DNA of 64,000 bases from Frigoribacterium sp. PhB116 (GCF_004364285.1 NZ_SOBE01000002.1:496001-560000); one strand, 5' to 3'; positions 16,358 to 25,349 are shown, counted from the stretch's first letter. Notes: generated from the letters alone by a model not told the origin. Numbers and translations: made by a program.

Positions 16358-19300
16358 GTGTGGCGCGCCGACAGACAGCATGACGACGACGACGACGGGA
16401 CCAGTCCCGGCGTCGCCCCGACGGGTGCGCCCGGGGGAGCAGCGTCCCCGGGCACGGTCAGCCTCGGCGACCCCGGCCTCGCGGTGGGCAACGTGGCCGA
16501 GCCGTCCCGCACCGGGTGGCGCGACCAGCTGAGCGTCGTGGGCGGCACCTCCACCCTGCTGCACTTCGGCGACGAGCAGCGGGCCCGCATCGAGCTCAGC
16601 ACCACCCACCCCGGCGGCCTCGCCCAGTTCATCACCGGCAAGACGACCCTGCTGTCGAGCCTCATCCGCGACGACCTCGCGCTCCGGACCGCCCGCGTCG
16701 CCGCCGGCGAGATCGCCGCGAAGGGCCTCGAGCTGAGCACCGTGCGCGGCATCGACGCCGTCCACCTCGCCATCGGCGTCGCCGCGTGGTCGTTCGCCGG
16801 CCGCGACCACCGCGCCCCCGTCCTGCTCCGCCCGCTCGCCATCCGGCGCCACGGCCGCGACTTCGAGGTCAAGCTGCTGGGCGAGCCGTTCCTCAACCCC
16901 GCGCTCTCCGACGCGCTGCACGACCAGTTCGACATCTCGCTCGACGCCGACGCGTTCGTCGCGCTCGCCGGCCGCGAGGGCGCGTTCACGCCCAACCCCG
17001 TGATCGACCGCCTCCGCGGCCTCACGGCGCACCTCGACTGGTTCACCGTGCAGCCGCGCCTCGTGGTGTCGACCTTCGCCGAGGTCTCGACCGAGATGGC
17101 CCTCGACGCCCGCGAGCTCGGCCACCCCGTGCTCGACGCGCTCGGCGGCAACGCCATGGCGATCCGCCAGGTGCAGGAGGGGTACCGCCCGACCACGGCG
17201 ACCCCCCAGGACGAGCGCAGCCCCGAGACCGATACCCTGCTGCTCGACGCCGACCCCGAGCAGGAGAACGTCGTCGCGCAGATCGCGGCCGGCGCCTCGG
17301 TCGTGGTCAAGACGCTGCCGGGCACCGGCGGCACGCAGACCATCGTCAACGCGATCGGCCGACTCGTGTCGCAGAACAAGCGGGTGCTCGTCGTCAGCGC
17401 TCGCCGCGCCTCCCTGCGAGGCATCACCGCCCGCCTCGCCGACATCGGCCTGCCCGGCGTCGCAGTCTCGCCGACCACGCTGCGCCGCGACGTCATCCGC
17501 GCCATCAGCCGCGACGAGAAGGCCACCCACCCGCAGATGGGCGAGGTCGACGACGCGCTCGTGCGCCTCCGCAAGGTGCTCGTCGACTACCGCGGCGCGC
17601 TGAGCCGACGTGACGACGGGCTCCGCGTGTCGGTGCTCGACTGCCTCACCGAGCTGTCGCGGCTCGCCCTGCTGCCCGCGCCTCCCGCGACCACCGCGCG
17701 CCTCAGCCGCCGCAGCGTCGAGGCGATGGTCGACGGCCGTCGCCGCGTCGCCGAGACGATGGTCAACGCCGCCAACCTCGGCGAGTTCCGCTACGGCCCG
17801 GGCGACTCGCCCTGGTACGGCGCGCGCTTCACCGACTCGTTCGGCGCCGGCGACGCCCACCAGCTCGCCAAGAACCTGCACCACCGCGACCTGCCCCGCC
17901 TGCTCGAGCGAGCGCAGGAGGTGATCGGCAGCACCCGGATGCGCCCCTTCGAATCGGTGGCCGAGCTGGGCGTCTACCTGCGCCTCCTCATCGAGATCCG
18001 CGACACGCTCGACAAGTTCCAGCCCGTGGTGTTCGACCGCTCCGTCGCCGAGCTCGTCGCGGCGACCGCGCCGAAGCGCGAGGCGCCCGACATGTCGAGC
18101 GCCAACCGCCGCCGCCTCAAGAAGCTCGCGAAGGAATACGTGCGGCCCGGGGTGCACATCGCCGACCTGCACAGCGCCCTGCAGCGCATCCAGCAGCAGC
18201 GCATCGCCTGGCAGCGCTACGTGGTCGCGGGCACGCCGCCCGAGGTGCCCACGGGGATCGCCGACGCGCACGTGCTGCACCAGCAGGTCAGCCAAGATCT
18301 GGAGCGCCTCGACTCGCCCCTCGGCCTCCGCGGCGACGACAGCCTGACCGAGATCGGCGTGGCCGAGCTCGGCCCGAAGCTGCGCGACCTCGCCGCTGAG
18401 AGCGACGTGCTGCAGAACCTGCAGGAGCGCACCGAGCTCATGACGACCCTGCGCGACCTCGAGCTTGCGCCGCTCATCACCGACCTCGCGAACCGCCACG
18501 TGCCCGAGCAGCAGGTCGCCGCCGAGCTCGAGCTCGCCTGGTGGCGCTCGGCGCTCGAGTCGCTGCTCGAGGCCGACCGTGCGCTGCTCGGGGCCAACAC
18601 CGCCATGCTCGACCGCCTCGAGGCCGACTTCAGGCTCGTCGACGAGGCGCACGCGGCCGGCAGCGCCCAGCTGCTCGGCTGGCAGCTGGCTGAGAACTGG
18701 AAGATCGGTCTCGTCGACTGGCCGGAGGAGGCGTCCGCCCTCAAGGCCCTGCTGCGCCAGCCGCACCTCACCGCCCGCCTGCTGCACGACGCCGCGCCGC
18801 ACCTCTCGCGCGCCATCGCCCCGGTCTGGCTGGCCTCGCCCTACGAGGTGCACACCATCGCCGACACGGTGCCGTTCGACACGGTCGTGCTCGTCGACGC
18901 CGGCGCGACGACCATCGCCGAGAACGTCGGGGCGATCCGCCGGGGCAAGCAGACGGTGGCCTTCGGCGACCCCGTGACGCAGACGCCCTCAGAGTTCGAC
19001 ATCGCCGTGACGCCCGGCAAGCAGCCGCCTCGTCACGACGAGGCGGAGCTCGACGCCCTGCACGCCGACAGCGCCCTCGCCCGCCTGTCCACCCTGCTGC
19101 CGACCCTCTCGCTGACCCGCAGCTACCGCGCCGGCGGAGAAGACCTCGCCGAGCTCGTCAACCGCCGCTTCTACGGCGGGCGCATCGAGTCGCTGCCCTG
19201 GGCGGGCAGCTTCCTCGGGCACGGCAGCATCGCGCTCGACTACGTCTCCGGCGGCACGGCCGTGCCCGACCCCGAGTCCGGTGCCGTCGAGAGCGTCGAC

Positions 19301-20125
19301 GCCGAGGTCGACCGCGTCGTCTCGCTCGTCGTCGAGCACGCGCGCACCCGACCGGCCGAGTCGCTCATGGTCATCACCGCGAGCGCGAAGCACGCCGTGC
19401 GCGTGCAGCAGGCCGTGCTCACGGCGGTGTCCGGCCACAAGGACCTGACGGAGTTCGTCGTCGGCGACCGGGGCGAGCCGTTCATGGTCGCCACGCTCGA
19501 GCAGAGCGTCGCCCAGAGCCGCGACCACGTGATCTTCTCGATCGGCTACGGGCGCACCCCGCACGGCCGCGTGCTCAGCGACTTCGGGCCGCTCGGCCAG
19601 CCCGGCGGGGAGCGTCTGCTCGCCGTCGCCATGACGCGGGCGCGTCGCTCGATGATCATCGTCACCTGCTTCCAGCCCGACGACATCGACGGCGGACGCA
19701 TGGGCCACGGCACCGTCGCGCTGTCCGAGATCCTCACCGAGGTCCAGGCGCGCACCAGCGCCGAGCACGTGCCGGACGACTCCGACCCGATGCTCGTCGA
19801 CCTGGCGCGGCGCCTCGAGGCGAAGGGCATCCCCGTCGCCCTCGGGCACCGCGGCAAGCTCGGGCTGGTCGCCGCCCACGACGGCGTCTGCGTGACCATC
19901 GAGACCGACACGACGCTGTCGCGCACGAGCCTCCGCGAGTCGCTGCGGGCCCGGCCGGAGACGCTGCGCCGCCTCGGCTGGCACTACGTCCGGGTGCACG
20001 CCTTCCAGCTGTTCACCGATCCCGACTCCGTGGCCGCACGGGTCGCCGAGGTGCTGGGGATCGACGGGACGCGCACGCAGGAGGTCCCGACGCTGTCGGC
20101 CCGCCAGCACGTCAACCGGCTCTGA
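16358..20125 (+). CDS. Large SF1-helicase-like protein with degenerate ATPase motifs and nuclease-like C-terminus
   Basis: The 1255-residue protein has an SF1/AAA_11-12-like framework: a Walker A-like LPGTGGTQT (about 320-328) in which the usual Lys is Gly-Thr-Gln, a Walker B-like VVLVDAGATT (about 843-852) with Ala in place of the Glu, and an intact-looking motif VI (VAMTRARRSMIIV, about 1090). The C-terminus (LRRLGWHYVRVHAFQLFTDP) resembles the REase_MTES_1575 endonuclease-like domain found behind such helicases. Related proteins occur across actinobacteria. GTG 16358 has TAAGGT six bases upstream. The partly lost ATPase residues suggest a binding rather than unwinding role, which is inference. 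Confidence 0.8.
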   Translation: MWRADRQHDDDDDGTSPGVAPTGAPGGAASPGTVSLGDPGLAVGNVAEPSRTGWRDQLSVVGGTSTLLHFGDEQRARIELSTTHPGGLAQFITGKTTLLSSLIRDDLALRTARVAAGEIAAKGLELSTVRGIDAVHLAIGVAAWSFAGRDHRAPVLLRPLAIRRHGRDFEVKLLGEPFLNPALSDALHDQFDISLDADAFVALAGREGAFTPNPVIDRLRGLTAHLDWFTVQPRLVVSTFAEVSTEMALDARELGHPVLDALGGNAMAIRQVQEGYRPTTATPQDERSPETDTLLLDADPEQENVVAQIAAGASVVVKTLPGTGGTQTIVNAIGRLVSQNKRVLVVSARRASLRGITARLADIGLPGVAVSPTTLRRDVIRAISRDEKATHPQMGEVDDALVRLRKVLVDYRGALSRRDDGLRVSVLDCLTELSRLALLPAPPATTARLSRRSVEAMVDGRRRVAETMVNAANLGEFRYGPGDSPWYGARFTDSFGAGDAHQLAKNLHHRDLPRLLERAQEVIGSTRMRPFESVAELGVYLRLLIEIRDTLDKFQPVVFDRSVAELVAATAPKREAPDMSSANRRRLKKLAKEYVRPGVHIADLHSALQRIQQQRIAWQRYVVAGTPPEVPTGIADAHVLHQQVSQDLERLDSPLGLRGDDSLTEIGVAELGPKLRDLAAESDVLQNLQERTELMTTLRDLELAPLITDLANRHVPEQQVAAELELAWWRSALESLLEADRALLGANTAMLDRLEADFRLVDEAHAAGSAQLLGWQLAENWKIGLVDWPEEASALKALLRQPHLTARLLHDAAPHLSRAIAPVWLASPYEVHTIADTVPFDTVVLVDAGATTIAENVGAIRRGKQTVAFGDPVTQTPSEFDIAVTPGKQPPRHDEAELDALHADSALARLSTLLPTLSLTRSYRAGGEDLAELVNRRFYGGRIESLPWAGSFLGHGSIALDYVSGGTAVPDPESGAVESVDAEVDRVVSLVVEHARTRPAESLMVITASAKHAVRVQQAVLTAVSGHKDLTEFVVGDRGEPFMVATLEQSVAQSRDHVIFSIGYGRTPHGRVLSDFGPLGQPGGERLLAVAMTRARRSMIIVTCFQPDDIDGGRMGHGTVALSEILTEVQARTSAEHVPDDSDPMLVDLARRLEAKGIPVALGHRGKLGLVAAHDGVCVTIETDTTLSRTSLRESLRARPETLRRLGWHYVRVHAFQLFTDPDSVAARVAEVLGIDGTRTQEVPTLSARQHVNRL

Positions 20126-20130
20126 CCGCG

Positions 20131-20382
20131 ATGACGGAGGTGACGAGCCCGCGCGACCCCGACTCAGGTCCCGCAGGAGGAGCGGGTCGGCCCGCCGACG
20201 ACCCCGCGGTCGTCGAGGCGATCGCGTCGGCCCCGCTCGTGGTGCGGCGTCGCGGCGGCCGGCGGGTCTCGACCGAACCGGTGCCCGGCAGCGATCCTGC
20301 TCCTGCACCCGAGCCTCCTCGGCACGCGTCGGGGGAGAACGACCGTCAGCTCCGCGACGACGTGCCGCCGCACTGGGGCTGA
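20131..20382 (+). CDS. Small conserved-type hypothetical protein (83 aa)
   Basis: The gene starts five bases after the helicase-like stop, so it is probably co-transcribed. The 83-residue product is disordered-looking (Pro/Gly/Asp-rich) apart from a central AVVEAIASAPLVVRRRGGRR segment and ends PPHWG. Proteins of this shape follow this helicase family in related actinobacteria as far as I recall, but no function is known. A strong bidirectional hairpin follows the stop. Confidence 0.65.
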   Translation: MTEVTSPRDPDSGPAGGAGRPADDPAVVEAIASAPLVVRRRGGRRVSTEPVPGSDPAPAPEPPRHASGENDRQLRDDVPPHWG

Positions 20383-20402
20383 CCCCCTAGCTCCCCGCAC
20401 GC

Positions 20403-20447
20403 GACGACGGCCCGCCGCTCCCGGTGAGGGAGTGGCGGGCCGTCGTC
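20403..20447. terminator. Strong bidirectional terminator hairpin
   Basis: GACGACGGCCCGCC (20403-20416) pairs perfectly with 20434-20447, and the stem continues with GCTCCC/GGGAGT around a GGTGA loop, giving about 20 pairs. It lies between the convergent 83-residue gene and mscL and is placed to stop transcription from both sides. Confidence 0.85.
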
Positions 20448-20466
20448 GTCGTGCGGAGCCGGGAGC

Positions 20467-20973
20467 TCAGCGGCTGCCGAGCGGTCCGTTCCCGAGGTTG
20501 ACGCTGCCGCTCGGGGTCGGGTCGGCGGCGTGGCTGCCGTGACCGGCGACGCCGGAGTCGACGCCCGACTGCGCCCGCAGCAGGTCTCGGATCTCGCTCA
20601 GCAGCTCGACGTCGGTCGGCGGCACGTCCGCCGGCGGCACGGTCTCGTCCGACTGCTTCGCGAAGGTGCGCTTCAGCAGGCTGTTCACCGGGAGCACGAG
20701 GCAGAAGTACACGACGGCGGCGATGATCAGGAAGTTGATCAGGGCACCGAGCACGGCACCGAACTTGAGCTCGGCTTCGGCGCCGCTCACCGTGGGGATG
20801 CTCACGATCAGGGCCTTGTCGAGCATCGACGCGTTGAACGCCGCACCGATCAGGGGGTTGAAGATGTTGGTCACGAGCGAGGTGACGATCGCGGTGAACG
20901 CGGCTCCGATGACCACGGCGACAGCCAGGTCGATCACGTTGCCGCGCAGGACGAATTCTTTGAAGCCCTTCAC
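20467..20973 (-). CDS. mscL: Large-conductance mechanosensitive channel MscL
   Basis: The 168-residue inner-membrane channel opens under membrane tension to release solutes during hypo-osmotic shock. TM1 is in GNVIDLAVAVVIGAAFTAIV with the pore-lining pattern, TM2 in ALINFLIIAAVVYFCLVLPV, and the C-terminal helix is VELLSEIRDLLRAQ. The final 30 residues are a Gly/Ser/Pro tail not needed for gating. GTG 20973 has an SD (GAAGGAG). It forms a same-strand block with the FmdB and 5-formyl-THF cyclo-ligase genes, a conserved actinobacterial arrangement. Confidence 0.96.
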   Translation of the reverse strand: MKGFKEFVLRGNVIDLAVAVVIGAAFTAIVTSLVTNIFNPLIGAAFNASMLDKALIVSIPTVSGAEAELKFGAVLGALINFLIIAAVVYFCLVLPVNSLLKRTFAKQSDETVPPADVPPTDVELLSEIRDLLRAQSGVDSGVAGHGSHAADPTPSGSVNLGNGPLGSR

Positions 20974-21052
20974 AGGTGCGCTCCTTCGGGTCGAGGGGTG
21001 GTCGTCGTCGCCGACAACTCAACCACTCCTCGCCCGGTCACGCAGACCGGGG

Positions 21053-21418
21053 TCAGGAGGAGGAGCCGGAGCTCCCCGACGAGGAGCCGCCCGAGGACGA
21101 GCTCGACGACCCGCCCGAGGACGAGCCCGACCCGGTGGACGACGCGCCGCCTCCTGCGCTCTTCTCCTTCGCGCCCGACGACTTCTTGTCGGAGGACGAC
21201 GACGAGGTCGACGACGAGCTGGTCGAGGAGCTGCCGCTCCCGCTCCGGGAGTCGGTGCGGTAGAAGCCCGACCCGTTGAAGGTGACGCCCACGGGGCTGA
21301 ACACCTTGCGGAGCACGCCCTGGCAGACGGGGCAGACCGTCAGCGAGTCGTCGGTGAACGACTGGACGACGTCGAAGGCGTTGCCGCACTCGGTGCAGCG
21401 GTACGAGTAGGTGGGCAC
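21053..21418 (-). CDS. FmdB family zinc-ribbon regulatory protein
   Basis: The 121-residue protein starts MPTYSYRCTECGNAFDVVQS and continues to CPVCQGVLRKVFSPVG. The two CxxC pairs (residues 8/11 and about 29/32) form an FmdB-type zinc ribbon. The C-terminal half is a Ser/Gly/Lys low-complexity tail of about 65 residues, almost all Ser in places. FmdB-like proteins are putative regulators; the exact role is unknown. It lies 40 bases downstream of the cyclo-ligase gene and upstream of mscL. Confidence 0.92.
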   Translation of the reverse strand: MPTYSYRCTECGNAFDVVQSFTDDSLTVCPVCQGVLRKVFSPVGVTFNGSGFYRTDSRSGSGSSSTSSSSTSSSSSDKKSSGAKEKSAGGGASSTGSGSSSGGSSSSSSGGSSSGSSGSSS

Positions 21419-21457
21419 GGGCGTCCTAGCTGTGGGTCGAGGAGGCGGCCTGCGAGC

Positions 21458-22036
21458 TCAGAACTCGTGGATGCCGCTGGGCGTGACGACGCCGTCGACG
21501 GGCTGGTCGTGACGCTCGCACGGCACCTGCTCCACGTACTCGGAATCGAACACCACAGCATAGACCGGCGGTCGCTTCTCCATCGATCCGAGGGTCTTGT
21601 CGAAGTAGCCTCGGCCCCAGCCCATCCGCATCCCCGTGTGGTCGACGGAGGCGGCCGGCACGATGATGAGGTCGACGTCGTTGATCGCCATCGGGCTGAG
21701 CACCTCGCCGACCGGCTCGGGCAGGTCGAACAGCCCGAGCGTCTCGGTCTCGCCGTCGCCGACGGCCCAGTCGAGCAGCCCGTCGGGACGGGAGATGGGG
21801 AACAGGACGCGGACGTCGTTCTCGTAGGCCCAGTTGAGGAACGGCCGGGTGTTCGGCTCGTCCGCGGTGGAGAGGTAGGCCGACACCGACCGGACGGAGA
21901 GCCCGGACGCGAGGTCGACCAGGTGCCTCGTCAGGCCCGCGGTCGCCTGGTCACGAGCGTGGTCGCCCTGGTTGCGGCGCCGCTGTCGCAGCTCCGCCCG
22001 GAGTGCGCGCTTGGCGTTGCCGACCTCGTCCGTCAT
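21458..22036 (-). CDS. 5-formyltetrahydrofolate cyclo-ligase
   Basis: The 192-residue enzyme converts 5-formyl-THF to 5,10-methenyl-THF with ATP in one-carbon metabolism. Visible features are the basic N-terminus AKRALRAELRQRR, VSAYLSTADEPNTRPFL, LIIVPAASVDHTGMRMGWGR (the conserved P-A-x-D-x-x-G-x-R-x-G-x-G-x-G-Y-Y/F-D motif, ending GYFDKTL) and a C-terminal HDQPVDGVVTP. ATG 22036 has TACCAT seven bases upstream, and the divergent galU start is 67 bases away, so the two share a compact promoter region. Confidence 0.94.
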   Translation of the reverse strand: MTDEVGNAKRALRAELRQRRRNQGDHARDQATAGLTRHLVDLASGLSVRSVSAYLSTADEPNTRPFLNWAYENDVRVLFPISRPDGLLDWAVGDGETETLGLFDLPEPVGEVLSPMAINDVDLIIVPAASVDHTGMRMGWGRGYFDKTLGSMEKRPPVYAVVFDSEYVEQVPCERHDQPVDGVVTPSGIHEF

Positions 22037-22102
22037 GTCCCCGATGGTACGGGCACGAAATGTGCCCCCCGCGGAACGCCGCGGGTGGATACGCTGAGCG
22101 GC

Positions 22103-22996
22103 ATGGGCTTCACGATCAGCAAAGCAGTCATCCCCGCCGCCGGCCTGGGTACCCGATTCCTCCCCGCGACCAAAGCAATGCCGAAGGAGATGCTCCCCGT
22201 CGTCGACAAGCCGGCGATCCAGTACGTCGTCGAGGAGGCCGTGAACGCGGGCCTCACCGACGTCCTCATGATCACCGGGCGCAACAAGAACGCCCTCGAG
22301 AACCACTTCGACCACGTGTCCGAGCTCGAGGAGACCCTGAAGAAGAAGGGCGACCACGACAAGCTCGCCAAGGTCAACCAGTCGACCGACCTGGCCGACA
22401 TGCACTACGTCCGCCAGGGCGACCCGCTGGGCCTCGGCCACGCGGTGCTCCGCGCCAAGATGCACGTCGGCCGTGAGCCGTTCGCCGTCCTGCTCGGCGA
22501 CGACATCATCGACGCCCGCGACCCGCTGCTGACGCGCATGGTCGAGGTGCAGGGGCAGAAGAACGCGACCGTGATCGCCCTGCTCGAGGTCGACCCCTCG
22601 CAGACCCACCTCTACGGCATCGCCACGGTCGAGGAGACCGACGAGGACGACGTCGTCAAGGTCACCGGCCTGGTCGAGAAGCCGGCACAGGGCGAATCGC
22701 CCTCGAACCTGGCCATCATCGGTCGCTACGTCATCCGTCCCGAAGTCTTCGACGTGCTCGAGAAGCAGGAGCCGGGCAAGGGCGGCGAGATCCAGCTGAC
22801 CGACGCCCTGATGAAGATGGCCGGCGCAGAGGAGTGGACCGGCGGCGTGTACGGCGTCGTCTTCCGCGGCCGCCGGTACGACACGGGCGACAAGCTCGAC
22901 TACATCAAGGCCATCGTGCAGCTCGCGAGCGACCGGGAGGACCTCGGCGACGAGCTCCGCCCGTGGCTCAAGGAGTTCACGGCAGGGCTGGAGTAG
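22103..22996 (+). CDS. galU: UTP--glucose-1-phosphate uridylyltransferase
   Basis: The 297-residue enzyme makes UDP-glucose from UTP and glucose-1-phosphate for cell-envelope glycans. The nucleotide-binding start is AVIPAAGLGTRFLPATKAMP with KEMLPVVDKPAIQYVVEEA next, then FAVLLGDDIID, VEKP and the C-terminal GRRYDTGDKLDYIKA motif. TACGCT is seven bases before ATG (leaderless). It is followed 11 bases later by rimJ. In mycobacteria and corynebacteria a moeA/glp gene lies between these; here it is absent. Confidence 0.97.
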   Translation: MGFTISKAVIPAAGLGTRFLPATKAMPKEMLPVVDKPAIQYVVEEAVNAGLTDVLMITGRNKNALENHFDHVSELEETLKKKGDHDKLAKVNQSTDLADMHYVRQGDPLGLGHAVLRAKMHVGREPFAVLLGDDIIDARDPLLTRMVEVQGQKNATVIALLEVDPSQTHLYGIATVEETDEDDVVKVTGLVEKPAQGESPSNLAIIGRYVIRPEVFDVLEKQEPGKGGEIQLTDALMKMAGAEEWTGGVYGVVFRGRRYDTGDKLDYIKAIVQLASDREDLGDELRPWLKEFTAGLE

Positions 22997-23007
22997 GCGA
23001 CCACCAC

Positions 23008-23655
23008 GTGAGCAGCATCCCCACGCTGGCGGAGGGGCGGGTCGTCATCCGGCCCCTCCGCCTGCGTGACACCCGCGACCTCGACCAAGCGCTGGCTGAG
23101 AACCGCTCGTGGCTCCGGCAGTGGGAGGCCACCAACCCGAACGGGTTCACGAGCCACGACGTCCGCGGCAGCATCCGCTCCCTCCAGGTGAACGCCCGCG
23201 CCGGCCTCGGCCTGCCGTTCGCCATCGAGCTCGACGGCCGCTTCGTCGGGCAGCTCAACGTCAGCGGCATCACCTACGGCTCGCTCGGCTCGGCGACGAT
23301 CGGCTACTGGGTCACGCAGTCGGCAGCCGGGAACGACGCGACCCCGATCGCGGTCGCGCTGGCCACCGACCACTGCTTCCGTGCCCTCGGCCTGCACCGG
23401 ATGGAGATCTGCATCCGCCCCGAGAACGGTCCGAGCCTCCGCGTGGTCGAGAAGCTCGGCTTCCGCTACGAGGGGCTCCGGCGTCGCTACATCCACATCA
23501 ACGGCATGTGGCGTGACCACTTCTGCTTCGCGCTGGTGGCCGAGGAGGTGCCCGAGGGCGTCCTGCACCGGTGGCGGTCGGGCACGGTCCCGGTCGGGCA
23601 GGGCAGCGTGCCGCCCGACGCGCTGGCGGAGGCCGAGCGGCAGCTGCCGCTCTAG
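23008..23655 (+). CDS. rimJ: GNAT acetyltransferase, RimJ/RimL type
   Basis: The 215-residue protein has the GNAT fold of ribosomal-protein N-terminal acetyltransferases: IRPLRLRDTRDLDQALAENR at the start, FAIELDGRFVGQLNVSGITYG, YWVTQSAAG, and the acetyl-CoA segment HRMEICIRPENGPSLRVVEK followed by LGFRYEGLRRRY. GTG 23008 is the start consistent with family length. It sits in the galU-rimJ-GlpR order seen in other actinobacteria, where the rimJ name is conventional. Its real acceptor is not known. Confidence 0.85.
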   Translation: MSSIPTLAEGRVVIRPLRLRDTRDLDQALAENRSWLRQWEATNPNGFTSHDVRGSIRSLQVNARAGLGLPFAIELDGRFVGQLNVSGITYGSLGSATIGYWVTQSAAGNDATPIAVALATDHCFRALGLHRMEICIRPENGPSLRVVEKLGFRYEGLRRRYIHINGMWRDHFCFALVAEEVPEGVLHRWRSGTVPVGQGSVPPDALAEAERQLPL

Positions 23656-23766
23656 GCGGGTCTGCTGGAGATCTGCCCGGATCTGGCCTGGATCCGCGCA
23701 GAACTGGGCGAGACACACCCCACGACATGGCCGACGCGCCGTGCCGCCGCTCATACCCTCGTCAGC

Positions 23767-24804
23767 ATGGACATCGGGTCGTGGGGCGGGGGCCTCGTGC
23801 TGGCGCTCGTCGCCGTGCTCTGGCTCGTCTACCTCGTGCCCACCTGGCAGCGCCGTCGCGAGTACCTCGCCACCGAGCGCAACGCCGTGCGCCTGCAGCA
23901 GACCCTCCGCATCCTCGCCCAGACGGCCGAGCTGCCGGAGGAGGTGCGGATCGAGGCCAACGCTCGGTCCGTCGCCGACGCGCAGCGCATCCTCGCCCGC
24001 GAGGAGACGAAGCGTGAGGCCCTCCGCCGGGCCCACGAGGCCGCTCGTCAGCGTGCCGTCACCCGCGAGCTGGCCGCAGCGGCACCCGTGCTCCGTGCCG
24101 CCGACCACGATCCCGCCCTGGCCGCCCGCCGCCTCCGTCGTTCGCGTCTCGTCTCGACCGTCGTGCTCGTGCTCGGGGCGGTCGCGATCGTCGCGGGCAT
24201 CGCGACCTCGTTCTGGGTCGCCTCGATCGCGGGGCTCGTCTTCGGGGCCGGAGCGGTCGCGATGCTCGCCCAGCTGGCCGCGGTGTCACGGGCGCGGGCG
24301 CGGCGTCAGGTCGCCTCCGCTCCTCGCGTCGGCCAGCCGCTCAAGGACTTCTCCTCGTCGCTCGCCGACCCCGAGGCAGAGGTCGAGGCCGAGTCGCGGG
24401 AGTGGACCCCGGTCCCCGTGCCGACGCCCCTGTACCTGCGCCGCGGACGCCAGCGACCCGCGTCCCGGCCCGCAGCCACGGCGGCGGCGTCGGCTCCCGC
24501 CGCGGAGTCGCCCGCAGACGACCTGCGACGTCAGTCGGAACGCTCCGTCCAGGCGCTGAGGGAGTCCCAGCGGGCACAGCACCAGGCGCTGCGCGAGGCC
24601 GCTCGGGCCGAGGCGGCCCTCTCCGCGCCCCGGGCGGTGCCGGCGCCCGCGACGTCGAGGGCACCTGCCGCGCAGACGGCGGCTGCCCCCCCGCCGCCGC
24701 CTCCCGCCGCCCCCAGCCGCTTCGCGCGCATGGGCATCGTCGACGACCTCGGCGAGCCGAGCTTCCGCCTCGACGAGGCGCTCGAGCGACGCCGCGCGGT
24801 CTGA
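23767..24804 (+). CDS. GlpR-like divisome membrane protein (Rv0996-type)
   Basis: The 345-residue protein has an N-terminal TM helix (about 5-25, LVLALVAVLWLVYLVPTW), a basic helical region (about 30-130), two closely spaced TM helices (about 139-185), and a long Ala/Pro-rich cytoplasmic-looking tail with PPPPPP and a conserved-looking end (MGIVDDLGEPSFRLDEALE). This layout and position after galU-rimJ match mycobacterial Rv0996 and corynebacterial GlpR, the membrane receptor of the gephyrin-like division protein Glp. That identity rests on topology and synteny only. TACCCT is seven bases before ATG. Confidence 0.65.
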   Translation: MDIGSWGGGLVLALVAVLWLVYLVPTWQRRREYLATERNAVRLQQTLRILAQTAELPEEVRIEANARSVADAQRILAREETKREALRRAHEAARQRAVTRELAAAAPVLRAADHDPALAARRLRRSRLVSTVVLVLGAVAIVAGIATSFWVASIAGLVFGAGAVAMLAQLAAVSRARARRQVASAPRVGQPLKDFSSSLADPEAEVEAESREWTPVPVPTPLYLRRGRQRPASRPAATAAASAPAAESPADDLRRQSERSVQALRESQRAQHQALREAARAEAALSAPRAVPAPATSRAPAAQTAAAPPPPPPAAPSRFARMGIVDDLGEPSFRLDEALERRRAV

Positions 24805-24879
24805 GCCGCCTCGGGGAGGCGGGCGTCGCGTCGATTCGGACCGGCGCCTCCTCGGGTGCTATCGTTGCGGAGCAGGTCT

Positions 24880-24955
24880 GGGGCTATGGCGCAGTTGGTA
24901 GCGCGTCTCGTTCGCAATGAGAAGGTCAGGGGTTCGAATCCCCTTAGCTCCACCA
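24880..24955 (+). tRNA. tRNA-Ala (anticodon CGC)
   Basis: The cloverleaf is complete: acceptor GGGGCTA (24880-24886) pairs with TAGCTCC (24945-24951), the anticodon stem TCTCG/TGAGA encloses loop TTCGCAA with anticodon CGC, and the T arm is AGGGG-TTCGAAT-CCCCT. The discriminator A is followed by an encoded CCA (24953-24955). It reads GCG Ala codons, very common in this genome. A Rho-independent terminator follows, and the low-G+C island begins just beyond it. Confidence 0.96.
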
Positions 24956-24961
24956 TCAGAC

Positions 24962-24997
24962 AGCCGGTTAGGCACGAGGGATCGTGCTTAACCGGCT
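24962..24997 (+). terminator. Rho-independent terminator of tRNA-Ala
   Basis: AGCCGGTTAGGCACGA (24962-24977) pairs with 24982-24997 over 16 positions with one G-T pair and a GGGA loop, followed by TTTCTT. This is a classical intrinsic terminator, rare in this G+C-rich window, and marks the end of the tRNA transcript. Confidence 0.9.
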
Positions 24998-25349
24998 TTC
25001 TTCGTCGGGTTCGGTGCGCCCACGACTGCAGCTACGTTCGTCGAATGCGCCTCACTTGGGGGGCGTCAGCATTCATGTTGGCGACTCCTATGGGCACCCC
25101 GGATTCAGCGTGTCCGAATCCCTACCCGCTCTCTACCTCCAAGTTTGGCGTCTTGATGCATGAGGTGCCTCGGTCGGCGCAGATCTAAGGGTCGCGGAAC
25201 GACGTTGAGAGCCACCGGATGGTCGTCGTGTTTAGTCAGTCACGCCACCATTAGCCCCTGTGACCTCGCTTGTCATGAGTGGCGTCCATCGCAATACCGA
25301 AAAAAGTTCGCCACGGCTCCGCAGGCGGGGGTGTTGCCGAGAGCCGAGC
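24998..25349. other. Gene-free left flank of the island
   Basis: This roughly 350-base stretch lies between the tRNA terminator and the end of the large island gene. Short open frames on both strands have no recognisable similarity, atypical composition and no credible SD. I see no integrase fragment and no repeat of the tRNA end. Confidence 0.6.
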
